The notes: a model not told the origin generated them from the letters alone. Shown: positions 24,907 through 35,197, numbered from the stretch's first letter. The stretch is DNA of 64,000 bases from Flavobacteriia bacterium (GCA_013373425.1 JABXHW010000033.1:1-64000), one strand, 5' to 3'. A program made the numbers and translations.

Positions 24907-27648
24907 TCACGGTTTCCAACTATATAGTAAAGAGAAGTACGCTAATCTTCCAATTTGCGGACCACCATAAACCTGATAAACTTTGTTATTGGTAATGTTA
25001 CTCGCGCCCAATTTCGCGGTGATATTCCAATCTGGAATTTGATAGCTGATCTGCGCATCAAGCAAGCCATAATCGTCGATAAATCCTGTAAACTGTGGCG
25101 AACCCTCGAATAAGAATCCTTGAACCCACTTGTAAGTAACATTGAAACCAAACTCGTGGTCTTTGTAACCAACTGGAATCTGACGACCACCCACACTTAC
25201 ATTGAACTTGTGCTCTGGCGTATTAAATGCTGGAATGATAGGATCATCGGTAGCCGTGTTCAAGACGTTCCAAGTATAGTTACCCGATAGGCTGTAGTAC
25301 TCCTTGAAGTAGTAGCTCAATCCAATTGAGAAACCTTGAGTGGTGACTAAATCCTGCGCGTTCGCAGCCACACGGTAAACATCGATCTCAGTGACGTTCG
25401 GAATCTGATCTTCATTAATATCTAACCCAATTTGATAACCGATGAAGTCCTCGTAAAAGCTGAAGTAGTAATTAGCATCCACATAAAGTGCTTCCCACAA
25501 GGTAGTGCGGTATCCCATTTCAAGTGTTCGCACTCGCTCTGGACGAATAGGGTCTACTTTGAAATAGTCGAATTCATACGTGTTTCGACTAGGTTGTCCA
25601 ACCGGCGCAATCGAAGGCAAAGACAAGTAATTGCTGAAATCATCAGCTGTTATCAAAGAATCGTAACCGTTGAGATTACCAATCAAGCGCGCTGGCCCCA
25701 CGTTGTAATAGAGGTATTGATCTTGAAGCGTTGGGTTGCGAATCGCTGAAGATGCACTAAATCTCAAAACACTGATTTCATCAATATTATAAACTACTGA
25801 AGCCGCTGGGGATACCAAGAAATCGAAGTTCTGATTCTTGTCTAAACGCATAGTAGCACTCACCTTCCACTGCTCTCCATTGAACTTTCTTGTCCAACCG
25901 CCATACATTCCATACTCCCAATTGGAAATGACTCTTCCATTGGTATCGCTAAAGATGGTTCCGTTTGAATTTGGTCGATACAGCCTTCCATTTCCTCCTA
26001 CCGTAAACTCTCCCCAGTCAGTTGGATCAAATTTGTATTCCCCTTGAGCATGGTAGAGTGAAGATCTGTCTTCGAACATACTTCCTCCTCTGGCAAATGA
26101 AGTTGTGGTAACGTGATTGAACAAATCGTCGTATGCTTCAGTGCCTGGAGTTAATCCTTCTCTACGAAGACTATTGCGCAACACATTGTGCAAGCTCGTG
26201 ATTGTGTCGCGATGCATGTTCACGAATCCTACCATAGCCTCAATGTATTCGTCTTCTGGTAGATTCTCATCGGGATAGCCCGGTAGGTTTCTTACCCTTG
26301 GAGCCATTACGGCATTCCATGAACCCGCATACTGACTCGACCATGCAAGACCATTGAGCAGGCTGTCTTGCATTCTCAATGCCGTGAAATAAGCGTCATA
26401 ACTGTTGCCAGCATCTTCATTTGTGGAGTAAGCTCTGAAAAACCACTTGTTCTTGTCTCGTACTTCAAAACGATTCTGGAAGAACAATATATCCTTCAAG
26501 CTGTAGCGGTTATCACCTTGGTATACAGTGGTGCCTGTTCCAAAATTGAAGGCGTAAATCATCTCTACATCATTGGTAACTCTATAGTGAAGGCTGGTCC
26601 CCAACTTGATGTTTCGCGTATCGTAATCAACGAGATGAATTTCTTCGATTCCATCTCTGTGGTATGTACCGAGTGCGGGATATGATTTTTGAGATCCTGG
26701 CGCTACATATCCCCTTTCATCACCATATCTATTCACAGCATCGTACCCTCCAGGGTTGTTTGCCTGTGAGGGTGAGTCGTCTGTTGGGTTGTAATTGGTC
26801 GCTTCCCAATCGTCGGCTGACAAATAATATAAGTTGATTTTGTACGCGAAGACCGGTTCGCCATCTCTATCACCAAAAGCATCGGCGTAGCGAACAGCGT
26901 ATTCATTCAGAGCACGCTCTCCCACTTTCAAGCTAAAATCCAAGCCCTCAAATAGAAATGGATCTTTAGTGGTCATGGCGATTACCCCGTTAAAGGCATT
27001 CGGTCCATAAAATGCAGAACTCGCACCCGCGATGATATCGACGTTCATTACATCGAGTTCGGAAGCGCCAAGAAAGTTACCTAAGCTGAAGTTCAGCCCC
27101 GGTGCCTGGTTGTCTACATTATCGATGAGCTGTAATGATCTAACAGGTGAAGTAGAGTTAAATCCACGTGTGTTAATCACCTTAAATCCGATACTGGCTG
27201 AGGTTAAATCGACCCCCTTTAAATTCCCCAAACCGTCATAGAAACTGGCACTTGGCGTTTCTTGTATCGCCCTAAGGTCTAGAGCTTCAACAGTTAAAGC
27301 AGACTCCCTTTGCTTTTCTGATAGTCGCCTTGCTACTACGCTAACTTCCCCGATGGATTGAGCATCCACCTCCAAACGTATGGTTATGGAATTCTCGGAA
27401 TTGGTAACGTTGAGTTCCTGAGTAAGGTAGCCCAATGTTCGCACTTCAATGCGGGTTGGCAAGTTTCGAACGCGCAATTGGAATTCACCGTCGGGATTAG
27501 TAACTGTCGGATTCTGCCCTACTTCCCCGACCGCAACGCCGGGCATGGGGTCGCCGTACTCATCTAATACAGTACCTGAAATCACCTGTGCTCCAACGAA
27601 AGTTGAGAGCCCTACAAGAAATGCGACCGTGAGTAAGGTTCGAATCAT
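24907..27648 (-). CDS. TonB-dependent outer-membrane receptor
   Basis: 913-aa TonB-dependent transporter: signal peptide (residues 1-20), a carboxypeptidase-regulatory-like domain (~21-95: VISGTVLDEYGDPMPGVAVG), a plug domain (~105-230, with LGNLKGVDLTSASIGFKVIN and YGPNAFNGVIAMTTKDP) and a 22-strand-type barrel ending in AYFSLLYSWKP. It imports a ligand across the outer membrane using TonB energy. The substrate is unknown; there is no SusD partner, so this is not a typical SusCD glycan pair. It is linked to the esterase-like T9SS cargo downstream and shares its terminator. Confidence 0.93.
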   Translation of the reverse strand: MIRTLLTVAFLVGLSTFVGAQVISGTVLDEYGDPMPGVAVGEVGQNPTVTNPDGEFQLRVRNLPTRIEVRTLGYLTQELNVTNSENSITIRLEVDAQSIGEVSVVARRLSEKQRESALTVEALDLRAIQETPSASFYDGLGNLKGVDLTSASIGFKVINTRGFNSTSPVRSLQLIDNVDNQAPGLNFSLGNFLGASELDVMNVDIIAGASSAFYGPNAFNGVIAMTTKDPFLFEGLDFSLKVGERALNEYAVRYADAFGDRDGEPVFAYKINLYYLSADDWEATNYNPTDDSPSQANNPGGYDAVNRYGDERGYVAPGSQKSYPALGTYHRDGIEEIHLVDYDTRNIKLGTSLHYRVTNDVEMIYAFNFGTGTTVYQGDNRYSLKDILFFQNRFEVRDKNKWFFRAYSTNEDAGNSYDAYFTALRMQDSLLNGLAWSSQYAGSWNAVMAPRVRNLPGYPDENLPEDEYIEAMVGFVNMHRDTITSLHNVLRNSLRREGLTPGTEAYDDLFNHVTTTSFARGGSMFEDRSSLYHAQGEYKFDPTDWGEFTVGGNGRLYRPNSNGTIFSDTNGRVISNWEYGMYGGWTRKFNGEQWKVSATMRLDKNQNFDFLVSPAASVVYNIDEISVLRFSASSAIRNPTLQDQYLYYNVGPARLIGNLNGYDSLITADDFSNYLSLPSIAPVGQPSRNTYEFDYFKVDPIRPERVRTLEMGYRTTLWEALYVDANYYFSFYEDFIGYQIGLDINEDQIPNVTEIDVYRVAANAQDLVTTQGFSIGLSYYFKEYYSLSGNYTWNVLNTATDDPIIPAFNTPEHKFNVSVGGRQIPVGYKDHEFGFNVTYKWVQGFLFEGSPQFTGFIDDYGLLDAQISYQIPDWNITAKLGASNITNNKVYQVYGGPQIGRLAYFSLLYSWKP

Positions 27649-27738
27649 CGACGAGGGTGTTTATTGAGTGTTTCAAGCTAGGAAAAAATTTCATCTGAAA
27701 CTACTCTTTCCACATCCTCTACTCTTATTCGTGCCGAA

Positions 27739-29178
27739 CTATTTAGAAGCTACAAGTTTACGTAGGCGTACATTTAGCATCGGCGGAGTCACCAAGGTGG
27801 TTAAAATCACCACAATAATTACTACTGCGAAGAGCTCGTCGTTCAATACACCGACCGCTTTACCTATACTCGCGAAAATCAAACCTACCTCTCCGCGAGG
27901 AACGAGTCCGATACCAACAAGTAGTCTGTCATATGTTTTGGGCAAGAAAACACTTGCGAGCATTTTGCCTGCAATAGCAACAACAGTAAGTAACAATCCA
28001 GCCCAGAGCACATCCAGGTTGCCAAAGGCCATGATATCCACTTGGAAGCCCATTAAAACAAAGAATACTGGTGCAAAGATGCCTTCCAATGGAGCGATAA
28101 GATCTTCCAGTGATTGGTCTTTCTTCTTGAACGGCTTAAACAATTCATCCTTCAATACTAACCCGGCACAGAACGCGCCGACAATAGGTGCAAGTCCGAT
28201 TGCGCTAGCTAGCCATGCGAACAGCAACAACAAGGTGAATGGAAATAGTAAGAAGGTGTTCTTGCCGGCGAAGAAGGCGAAGAACTGAATGACGTGACGA
28301 AGGAAATAGCGCTCCGAAAGGAATACGAAAACCAAGAAGCCCAGTGCTTTCGCTACGATTACTACCACGTCGGTGAAATCGATACTCCCGCTAGTTACCA
28401 GTCCACTCACTACGGCTAGTAAAACAAGCCCCATGATGTCATCGATCACAGCAGCACCGAGAACGAGCTTGCTCTCTTTAAAGTCGAGGGCCTTCGCATC
28501 TTTGAAGACTCTTGCTGTAATTCCAATGGATGTTGCAGCCAAGGTCGCGCCAATGAAGATTGCCACATTTTGTGATTCAACAGATGGAATTAGGAAAGCA
28601 GCCACCAAGTATCCCAAGACAAATGGGAAAACGACTCCCAGAGTGGCAACAGAAAAGCTCACACTCCCCATCTTAATCATCTCAGCCGTGCTTACCTCTA
28701 GTCCGACCATAAAGAGCAGCAGCAACACACCAAGACTAGAAAAGAGAAGTGTGTAGTTTGCGTTTAAGAAGCTGTTTACGAAGTTATCCGAGGTCATTGT
28801 ACTGATGATTCTATCCTGTGCATCTTCGGGAAGCTCGGTCTCGTTTCGCACATACTGCACGACTGCATCATCAAACTCGGCCTCTAATTCTGAGGTGGCG
28901 GTAATGATTTCGCGCATTTCATTTTGATAGCGAATCGTAGTAACCAATCGGTTATTCATTGAAAACAAGGCTGCACCAAGAGCGATACCGATGATTAGTT
29001 CTCCCAGTACTTCACTTTGTTTGAATCGGCGAGCGATGAATCTACCTAAAACAGCAGCGATGAGAATGAAAAACATCGCTAGAAACTCCTTACTGAAGGG
29101 GTTTTCGTGTTCTCCGCCTTCTGATGCAAAGGTTGAAATTGTGGATAAAGTGGCTAGGATTAAGAACTTAGCTTTCAA
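27739..29178 (-). CDS. CPA2-family cation:proton antiporter
   Basis: 479-aa polytopic membrane protein of the Kef/Nap type (CPA2). After a signal-like first helix come about 12 hydrophobic segments with the family motifs GVLLLLFMVGLEVSTAEMIK, GAAVIDDIMGLVLLAVVSG (the conserved Asp-Asp of the ion site) and LLVGIGLVPRGEVGLIFASI. No C-terminal TrkA-N/RCK domain is present. It should exchange Na+ or K+ for H+. A hydrophilic insertion (~residues 80-125) separates early helices. It is divergent from the TPR-like gene at 29330. Confidence 0.92.
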   Translation of the reverse strand: MKAKFLILATLSTISTFASEGGEHENPFSKEFLAMFFILIAAVLGRFIARRFKQSEVLGELIIGIALGAALFSMNNRLVTTIRYQNEMREIITATSELEAEFDDAVVQYVRNETELPEDAQDRIISTMTSDNFVNSFLNANYTLLFSSLGVLLLLFMVGLEVSTAEMIKMGSVSFSVATLGVVFPFVLGYLVAAFLIPSVESQNVAIFIGATLAATSIGITARVFKDAKALDFKESKLVLGAAVIDDIMGLVLLAVVSGLVTSGSIDFTDVVVIVAKALGFLVFVFLSERYFLRHVIQFFAFFAGKNTFLLFPFTLLLLFAWLASAIGLAPIVGAFCAGLVLKDELFKPFKKKDQSLEDLIAPLEGIFAPVFFVLMGFQVDIMAFGNLDVLWAGLLLTVVAIAGKMLASVFLPKTYDRLLVGIGLVPRGEVGLIFASIGKAVGVLNDELFAVVIIVVILTTLVTPPMLNVRLRKLVASK

Positions 29179-29296
29179 ATCGTTTTACAGTTTTATTGGT
29201 GTTCCTCGAAATTACAAAGATTCTAACGGCTCACCACATGTTGTGTTCACACAGAATTGTTCTGATTTAGGGTAATGAGTTTACAAGTTAGACTTG

Positions 29297-29304
29297 TACC
29301 TTTG
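29297..29304 (+). promoter_or_regulatory. Promoter -7 element TACCTTTG
   Basis: Exact TAnnTTTG match 25 nt upstream of the ATG at 29330; no matching -33 TTG at 19-21 nt. Confidence 0.5.
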
Positions 29305-29329
29305 TGCTCCGTTTAAAAAACGCTATCCC

Positions 29330-29845
29330 ATGTTGAGTAAAATCATCCGCCTCGGGCTTACCGCCCTCATATTCGCCTACGCCATCTACGAATTTTTCGA
29401 AGGACACATTGGTAACGGCATCATGCTCGTCCTACTCTCATCACTTGTACTCCTCACCTATTTCCGTCATGAGCGTATGATTCTAGCCCTTTGGTACATG
29501 CGTAAGCAAGACATGCCTAAGGCGCAACGTCAGGTTGAAGCGATTAAGAATCCTGAGAAGACTTTGATCAAGAGTCAGCAGGCCTACTGGTTCTACCTCA
29601 AAGGCTTGATGGAAGCGCAGACCAACATGAACAAGTCGGAGAGCTACCTTAGAAAGGCGCTCAACATCGGCTTGAGAATGGATCAAGATAAAGCCCTTGT
29701 GAAGCTACAGCTCGCTGGAATTGCCATGAGCCGTCGCCGTAAACGCGAAGCTCAAGCACTTCTTACTGAAGCCAAGAAGCTGGATAAACGCGGCATGCTC
29801 GACGATCAAATCAAAATGTTCAAGCAGCAGCTCAAGCGCATTTAA
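29330..29845 (+). CDS. Membrane-anchored TPR-like protein, hypothetical
   Basis: 171 aa from the ATG at 29330, which follows a consensus -7 element; a longer in-frame start at 29294 overlaps that element. Two N-terminal hydrophobic helices (~residues 6-45) are followed by a helical, basic region with TPR-like units (YWFYLKGLMEAQTNMNKSES, then ALVKLQLAGIAMSRRRKREA). TPR-type repeats mediate protein interactions. No specific function is recognisable. The next gene begins 22 bp downstream. Confidence 0.7.
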   Translation: MLSKIIRLGLTALIFAYAIYEFFEGHIGNGIMLVLLSSLVLLTYFRHERMILALWYMRKQDMPKAQRQVEAIKNPEKTLIKSQQAYWFYLKGLMEAQTNMNKSESYLRKALNIGLRMDQDKALVKLQLAGIAMSRRRKREAQALLTEAKKLDKRGMLDDQIKMFKQQLKRI

Positions 29846-29867
29846 CTTCTACCTTATCTTAGCGAAT

Positions 29868-32684
29868 ATGCGCTATGGCCTATTCGTACTTCTCTCTCTG
29901 ATTGGATTCACTGCTCAGAGTCAGCAGCATCACGTAATTGATGTAACGATTGATTCTACTGCGAGTGAATTCCTAGTACATCAAAAAGTATTTTGGAATC
30001 TTCCTAGCCCTGAAGCAGGTCAGATTCCCACCCAATTCTTTATAGAATGGGATTTGAGATCTTTTGAAGATAAGACTTCGTGCATTTCTCAGGAACTAAT
30101 TCACCAGCAGGAAACCGACCTCCATTTCACATCGTCCTCCGAAAAAGGCTTTGGAAATATTTTTAAAGTTTCTGACTGTCAAATCTTTGAAAGCACGAAT
30201 CCCAATGATGCTCGGACTGTTAATGAATGTGAAGGGGAAATAAGAATTTCTTACACCTATTCACCTCCTCAATGGGACCTTTTAAAGCAAGGGAGAACAA
30301 ACTCATTCTACGGACTGAATAGGCCATTCGTTCGGTTATATGAGCATGGACTTGGTGATGAGTTTTGGTTGGGAACAAAATCAACTCATGAAGGCGAATA
30401 CGAACCTGCGAATTTGAGTGGTTATGACAATATTCGAGCCGATGAATCTTTCGAACTGACCCTCCACAACCCGTACAAACACAAGCTCATCGTCCCTGGC
30501 TTACTCGGATTTCAAGAGGACACACTAGTCTACTCAAAGAACGCTCGTACATTCTTCGCTTCTAGCCAGTTAACCCAACTCATTTCACCCACAACTTTTG
30601 GTCAGGTCGCATGGATTTTTGAAGATGACTTCCCTCCCATTCGCTATCAAACGGTACTTCCGCGAATCGAACAATACCTCAAAGGATTTTACAATTTTGA
30701 TTGGCCGAGTGATGAGCTGAACATTGTCATTCTAAAGGATCGAGGAAATCTCAGGAGCTCCGGTAATACCATCATCATTGAATGGAAAAATGACGAAGAA
30801 GGATTAGAACTTAATCTGCTTGAGGAAGTAGTTCGACATTACTTTGCAAGTCAACTTCATGTCAATGAATACAAGCATCCGTGGTTGGTTGAAGGCTTTG
30901 CGCATTACCATCGCTACGACTATCAATCGATAAACTATCCAGAAAGCAAGCTTTTCGGTGAATATGCCAACACGTATATAGCGCGCTTCATGGATGTAGA
31001 CGAGTTAAAGCCTACCTATCTCCATCACTGGTTGTATCTATACATGGCTCGCCAAGGGCTCGATCAGCCGCTTTCAACTCCTGCATTGGAATATGCTCCA
31101 TTTAATCGTGAGGCTGTCATGCGTGGTAAGGCGGCGCTCTGGATCAGCATGATGCGAGGTTACGTGGGAGATCGCAACTATAGAAGAGGCCTCTGGCGTG
31201 CTACTGGATACGATCATCAAGATTCATTACTTCCTCCGTTAACCCCGGAAAGGCTAGTTGAATCCATCGATTACTACCAGAACCGTGATATATCCTGGGC
31301 CTTAGGAGAGCTGTACACGACAAGTAAGACTGTAGATTATCGATTAGTGGACATCGACCAATGCAACTACATCGTTGTTGCACGAGTAGAGAATCGTGGA
31401 GAACTGGCAGTCCCCTATCCTACTTCAGGAGTCAATATTGAAGGAGAAGAAGGTCTGGAACAATGGCATGACGGTCACTTTGGGACTATAGACACTTTGG
31501 TGATTTATCTGGATGAATATGCCTCGGTTACTGTAGATGAAGATCAGCAAACACCTGATATAAACGGTCAGAATCAGCGCAGAACACCGACAGGCTGGTT
31601 TCAGCGATTTGAGCCATTGCGTTTACAGTTGTACACTGGGCTTGACCAAACCGACAAGACTCAGATATTTTGGATGCCTTCGTTGAAATACAACGCATAT
31701 GATGGGGTTCTTGCTGGGGTCAACTTCTACAATCGCACGCTGATGCCAAAGCGCTGGGAATACAAGATAGGTCCAGAGTATTCCACAAACACGGGGCAGC
31801 TAACCGGACATACATCCTTGCGTTACTACAGACCATTTTCCAGTGGAGCTTTACACGCCCTAGAAGTTGGACTTTACGGCCGCTATTTCCACTACGATGA
31901 GGGCCTTAGCTATATGCGTTTTAGTCCGGGTGTGAACTTCCACTTTAGGAAGAGCCATCCTCGAAGTACACTTCAGCACACCTTCAAGATAAGGGGTGTT
32001 GGAGTTTCTAGGGAATTGCGTCCCGAAGATCAAGCGCTACCTAACAATGTTACCAATGCAGAGTACTGGGTTACAGATTTCAGATACATCCGAGAAGAGC
32101 AGAACATCTTACACCCTTCTCTCTTAGAAATGGATCTGCAAGTTGGAGCGCGTTTCTCTAAGTTGAGTGCATCATTCCGACAACGCTTCATGCTCCCCAA
32201 TCAGCAGTGGCTGGGGGTTCGCTTGTTCGCAGGAACCTTTTTACACAACAATCAACCTGCTGGTCAGGCTTTCTTTAGCTATGGCCTGAGCGGAACCCAA
32301 GATTATCTCTTTGATTTAAGCTTGATAGGTCGTTCGGATTCGACCGGCATATGGAGTCAGCAGTTCTTCATTACCGACGGGGGCTTCAAAACGGCAACAG
32401 GAGCCTTCTCGAGCACATGGATGACCTCCTTATCTCTAAATGTACCTGTATGGAAGGGATTTGGTCTTTTTGGTGATGTAGGCTATTCTGGATTTCAAGA
32501 TCAATTTTACTGGGACTATGGTGTGAGATTGGCCATCGTACCCGACTTTCTCGAGTTCTACTTCCCTATCCAGAACAATTTGAGAACGCATATCACTTCT
32601 CCAAACTATTTCTCTCAAGTTCGGTTCGTTTTAAACATCGACCAAGGGGATATCATTCAGCGTTTGAGACGAGGATGGTACTGA
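29868..32684 (+). CDS. M1-peptidase-like (gluzincin) protein with degenerate zinc site and C-terminal outer-membrane barrel
   Basis: 938-aa exported protein: signal peptide (~residues 1-19), beta-rich N-terminal region, an M1 aminopeptidase-like domain, and a C-terminal region from ~570 with repeated barrel-type strands. At the HExxH-x18-E position of M1 enzymes it reads E319-E-V-V-R323, then exactly 18 residues, then E342 in WLVEGFAHY. The spacing and the third ligand are kept, but both zinc histidines are replaced (His to Glu and His to Arg), so peptidase activity is unlikely. The general base Glu320 remains. It may be a surface-exposed binding protein or a structural scaffold. It is probably co-transcribed with the TPR-like gene (22-bp gap). 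Confidence 0.75.
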   Translation: MRYGLFVLLSLIGFTAQSQQHHVIDVTIDSTASEFLVHQKVFWNLPSPEAGQIPTQFFIEWDLRSFEDKTSCISQELIHQQETDLHFTSSSEKGFGNIFKVSDCQIFESTNPNDARTVNECEGEIRISYTYSPPQWDLLKQGRTNSFYGLNRPFVRLYEHGLGDEFWLGTKSTHEGEYEPANLSGYDNIRADESFELTLHNPYKHKLIVPGLLGFQEDTLVYSKNARTFFASSQLTQLISPTTFGQVAWIFEDDFPPIRYQTVLPRIEQYLKGFYNFDWPSDELNIVILKDRGNLRSSGNTIIIEWKNDEEGLELNLLEEVVRHYFASQLHVNEYKHPWLVEGFAHYHRYDYQSINYPESKLFGEYANTYIARFMDVDELKPTYLHHWLYLYMARQGLDQPLSTPALEYAPFNREAVMRGKAALWISMMRGYVGDRNYRRGLWRATGYDHQDSLLPPLTPERLVESIDYYQNRDISWALGELYTTSKTVDYRLVDIDQCNYIVVARVENRGELAVPYPTSGVNIEGEEGLEQWHDGHFGTIDTLVIYLDEYASVTVDEDQQTPDINGQNQRRTPTGWFQRFEPLRLQLYTGLDQTDKTQIFWMPSLKYNAYDGVLAGVNFYNRTLMPKRWEYKIGPEYSTNTGQLTGHTSLRYYRPFSSGALHALEVGLYGRYFHYDEGLSYMRFSPGVNFHFRKSHPRSTLQHTFKIRGVGVSRELRPEDQALPNNVTNAEYWVTDFRYIREEQNILHPSLLEMDLQVGARFSKLSASFRQRFMLPNQQWLGVRLFAGTFLHNNQPAGQAFFSYGLSGTQDYLFDLSLIGRSDSTGIWSQQFFITDGGFKTATGAFSSTWMTSLSLNVPVWKGFGLFGDVGYSGFQDQFYWDYGVRLAIVPDFLEFYFPIQNNLRTHITSPNYFSQVRFVLNIDQGDIIQRLRRGWY

Positions 32685-32729
32685 TAATCAGACCTCTGAA
32701 TTCAATGCGGAAACGAGGCTGAGAATGCG

Positions 32730-32737
32730 TACCTTTG
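32730..32737 (+). promoter_or_regulatory. Promoter -7 element TACCTTTG
   Basis: Exact TAnnTTTG match 24 nt before the ATG at 32762 of the E1 dehydrogenase gene; no clear -33 element. Confidence 0.5.
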
Positions 32738-32761
32738 CAATCCTTGCATAAACCCGTTCTT

Positions 32762-35161
32762 ATGTCTGATACTATCGAAAAAACCTCTCAAGAAACCCAA
32801 TACAAGCAGGACGTCTTAAACGATTTCAAGCTTGCCGTGCTCAGCCGTGAAGCGAGTCTGATTGGTCGACGTGAGGTTCTTACCGGTAAAGCCAAGTTTG
32901 GAATTTTTGGCGATGGAAAAGAGCTTGCTCAAATCGCTTGGGCGCGCTCATTTCAGAATGGCGACTTCCGCAGTGGTTATTACCGCGATCAAACTTTTAT
33001 GATGGCAATTGGCGAACTCACTGTTCAGCAGTTCTTCGCTAGTTTATATGCTACAACGGATATTGATCTTGAGCCTGCATCAGGAGGTCGACAGATGAAC
33101 GGACACTTTGCTACGCGCAGCTTGGATGAGAGCGGCATGTGGAAGAACCTAACCGAGCAGAAGAACAGCTCCGCTGATATCAGTCCAACCGCAGGTCAGA
33201 TGCCTCGATTGGTCGGACTGGCTCAAGCGTCAAAGGTTTACAGAAACGTTGAAGACCTGAAGTCATTCGATAAGTTCAGCGTGAACGGAAACGAAGTCGC
33301 TTGGGGAACTATCGGTAATGCCTCAACTTCTGAAGGCTTGTTCTTCGAGTCGATCAATGCCGCAGGCGTTCTTCAAATCCCAATGGTTATAAGCATTTGG
33401 GACGACGAGTACGGCATTTCAGTACATGCAAGACACCAGACTACAAAGCAGAATATATCTGAAATCCTCAAGGGATTCCAGCGCGATGATAAAGGAGATG
33501 GTTATGAAATTCTCCGCGTGAATGGCTGGGACTATCCAGCGTTGATTGAAACCTATCAAAAGGCTTCGAAGATTGCTCGTGAAGAGCACGTGCCAGTGAT
33601 GGTGCACGTTCGCGAAATGACGCAACCACAAGGACACTCTACCAGCGGTAGCCATGAGCGCTACAAGAGTCCAGAACGACTTCAGTGGGAAAAAGAGCAC
33701 GACTGTATTGTAAAGTTCAGAAGCTTTATTGAAGAAGCTGGAATTGGTACTGCAGAAGAGCTAGACGCCATTGAAAAAGAAGCGAAGAAGCAGGCTCGAG
33801 AGGAAAAAGCTGCGGCTTGGAAAGACTTTACCGTTGCGATCAAGGCTGAAATCAACGAAGCCATCGAGATGCTAAGTGGTATGACTGAATTGCACGCAGG
33901 CATCGAGTCGATTGTAAGCAACTTGCAATCTGCAATGGATCCGTTGCACAAAGATGCAATCAGCGCTGTACGAAGAGCTCTTTGGCTGCTCCGCCACAAC
34001 GATAGCGATAAGAAAATGCAACTTGTTCGCTGGTTGAATGGACAAGAAGCCATCAACAAAGACAGATACAATACACACCTGTACAGCGAATCTGCTGAAA
34101 AGGCTACCAACATTGCTGAAGTGGCTCCGACTTATGGTGAAGATGCGCAAGAAGTGGATGCACGACTTGTGCTGAGAGAAAACTTCGATGCCATTTTGGC
34201 GAGTAGACCAGACGTTCTCATCTTCGGTGAGGATAGCGGCAAAATTGGTGACGTAAACCAAGGGCTAGAAGGCCTTCAAGATAAATACGGAGAAATTCGT
34301 GTGAGCGATACGGGTATACGCGAAGCCACTATTCTTGGTCAAGGCATCGGAATGGCCATGCGTGGCTTGCGACCAATTGCAGAAATCCAATACCTCGACT
34401 ACCTACTCTACGCTCTACAGATTATGAGCGACGATTTAGCAACGGTTCAATATCGAACCAAAGGCGGTCAAAAAGCCCCTGTCATTGTTCGTACTCGTGG
34501 TCACCGTTTGGAAGGAATTTGGCACAGTGGATCGCCAATGGGCGCCATCTTAAACACCATTCGCGGTATCAATGTATGTGTCCCAAGAGATATGACGAAA
34601 GCAGCTGGTTTCTACAACACTTTGTTGGAGAGCGATGAGCCTGCTCTGATTGTAGAGTGTTTGAATGGCTATCGCTTGAAAGAGCAGCTTCCATCGAATC
34701 TCGGCGAGTTCAAAACCCCATTGGGAATCCCTGAAGTTATTCGTCAAGGGTCTGATGTAACACTCGTGACTTACGGATCTAACTGTAGAATTGCTATGGA
34801 TGCTGCTCAGCAGCTTGAAGACATGGATATCGATGTTCAAATCATCGACGTCCAAACCCTACTTCCATTCGATATCAACCATAGCATTGTTGAAGAATTG
34901 GCAAAAACGAACCAACTTCTCATCTTCGACGAAGACGTGAATGGTGGAGCTAGTGCATTCATCCTACAACAGATTCTAGAGGTTCAAGGTGGATACAAAC
35001 TCCTCGACGGAAAGCCGAGAACATTGACTTCAAAAGATCACCGACCTGCGTATGGAACAGATGGAGATTACTTCTCAAAACCATCTGTAGATGACGTTGT
35101 GGAGACCATCTATGAAATGATGAGCGAGCAGCAGCCAAGCAAGTTTCCTAAGATGAGGTAG
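32762..35161 (+). CDS. 2-oxoacid dehydrogenase E1 component, fused alpha and beta subunits (branched-chain type)
   Basis: 799-aa thiamine-diphosphate enzyme from the ATG at 32762 (an earlier in-frame start overlaps the -7 box). Residues ~1-440 are the E1 alpha part, with the ThDP/Mg region GTIGNASTSEGLFFESINAA and SGSHERYKSPERLQWE; ~450-799 are the E1 beta part, with FGEDSGKIGDVNQGLEGL, LRPIAEIQYLDYL and SGSPMGAILNTIRG. Fused E1 proteins of this kind are common in Bacteroidota and are annotated as branched-chain 2-oxoisovalerate dehydrogenase or generic alpha-ketoacid dehydrogenase. No E2 or E3 gene is adjacent. Substrate is inferred, not proven. Confidence 0.92.
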   Translation: MSDTIEKTSQETQYKQDVLNDFKLAVLSREASLIGRREVLTGKAKFGIFGDGKELAQIAWARSFQNGDFRSGYYRDQTFMMAIGELTVQQFFASLYATTDIDLEPASGGRQMNGHFATRSLDESGMWKNLTEQKNSSADISPTAGQMPRLVGLAQASKVYRNVEDLKSFDKFSVNGNEVAWGTIGNASTSEGLFFESINAAGVLQIPMVISIWDDEYGISVHARHQTTKQNISEILKGFQRDDKGDGYEILRVNGWDYPALIETYQKASKIAREEHVPVMVHVREMTQPQGHSTSGSHERYKSPERLQWEKEHDCIVKFRSFIEEAGIGTAEELDAIEKEAKKQAREEKAAAWKDFTVAIKAEINEAIEMLSGMTELHAGIESIVSNLQSAMDPLHKDAISAVRRALWLLRHNDSDKKMQLVRWLNGQEAINKDRYNTHLYSESAEKATNIAEVAPTYGEDAQEVDARLVLRENFDAILASRPDVLIFGEDSGKIGDVNQGLEGLQDKYGEIRVSDTGIREATILGQGIGMAMRGLRPIAEIQYLDYLLYALQIMSDDLATVQYRTKGGQKAPVIVRTRGHRLEGIWHSGSPMGAILNTIRGINVCVPRDMTKAAGFYNTLLESDEPALIVECLNGYRLKEQLPSNLGEFKTPLGIPEVIRQGSDVTLVTYGSNCRIAMDAAQQLEDMDIDVQIIDVQTLLPFDINHSIVEELAKTNQLLIFDEDVNGGASAFILQQILEVQGGYKLLDGKPRTLTSKDHRPAYGTDGDYFSKPSVDDVVETIYEMMSEQQPSKFPKMR

Positions 35162-35197
35162 TTGTAATTTTTATGTAAAAAAACTTCATCCTCGACC

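Noticed and set aside
27668-28288. 206-aa ORF antisense to the CPA2 antiporter
   Set aside because: Low-complexity Ser/Thr/Asn/Lys composition typical of the reverse complement of a membrane protein gene; the antiporter frame is well supported by motifs.
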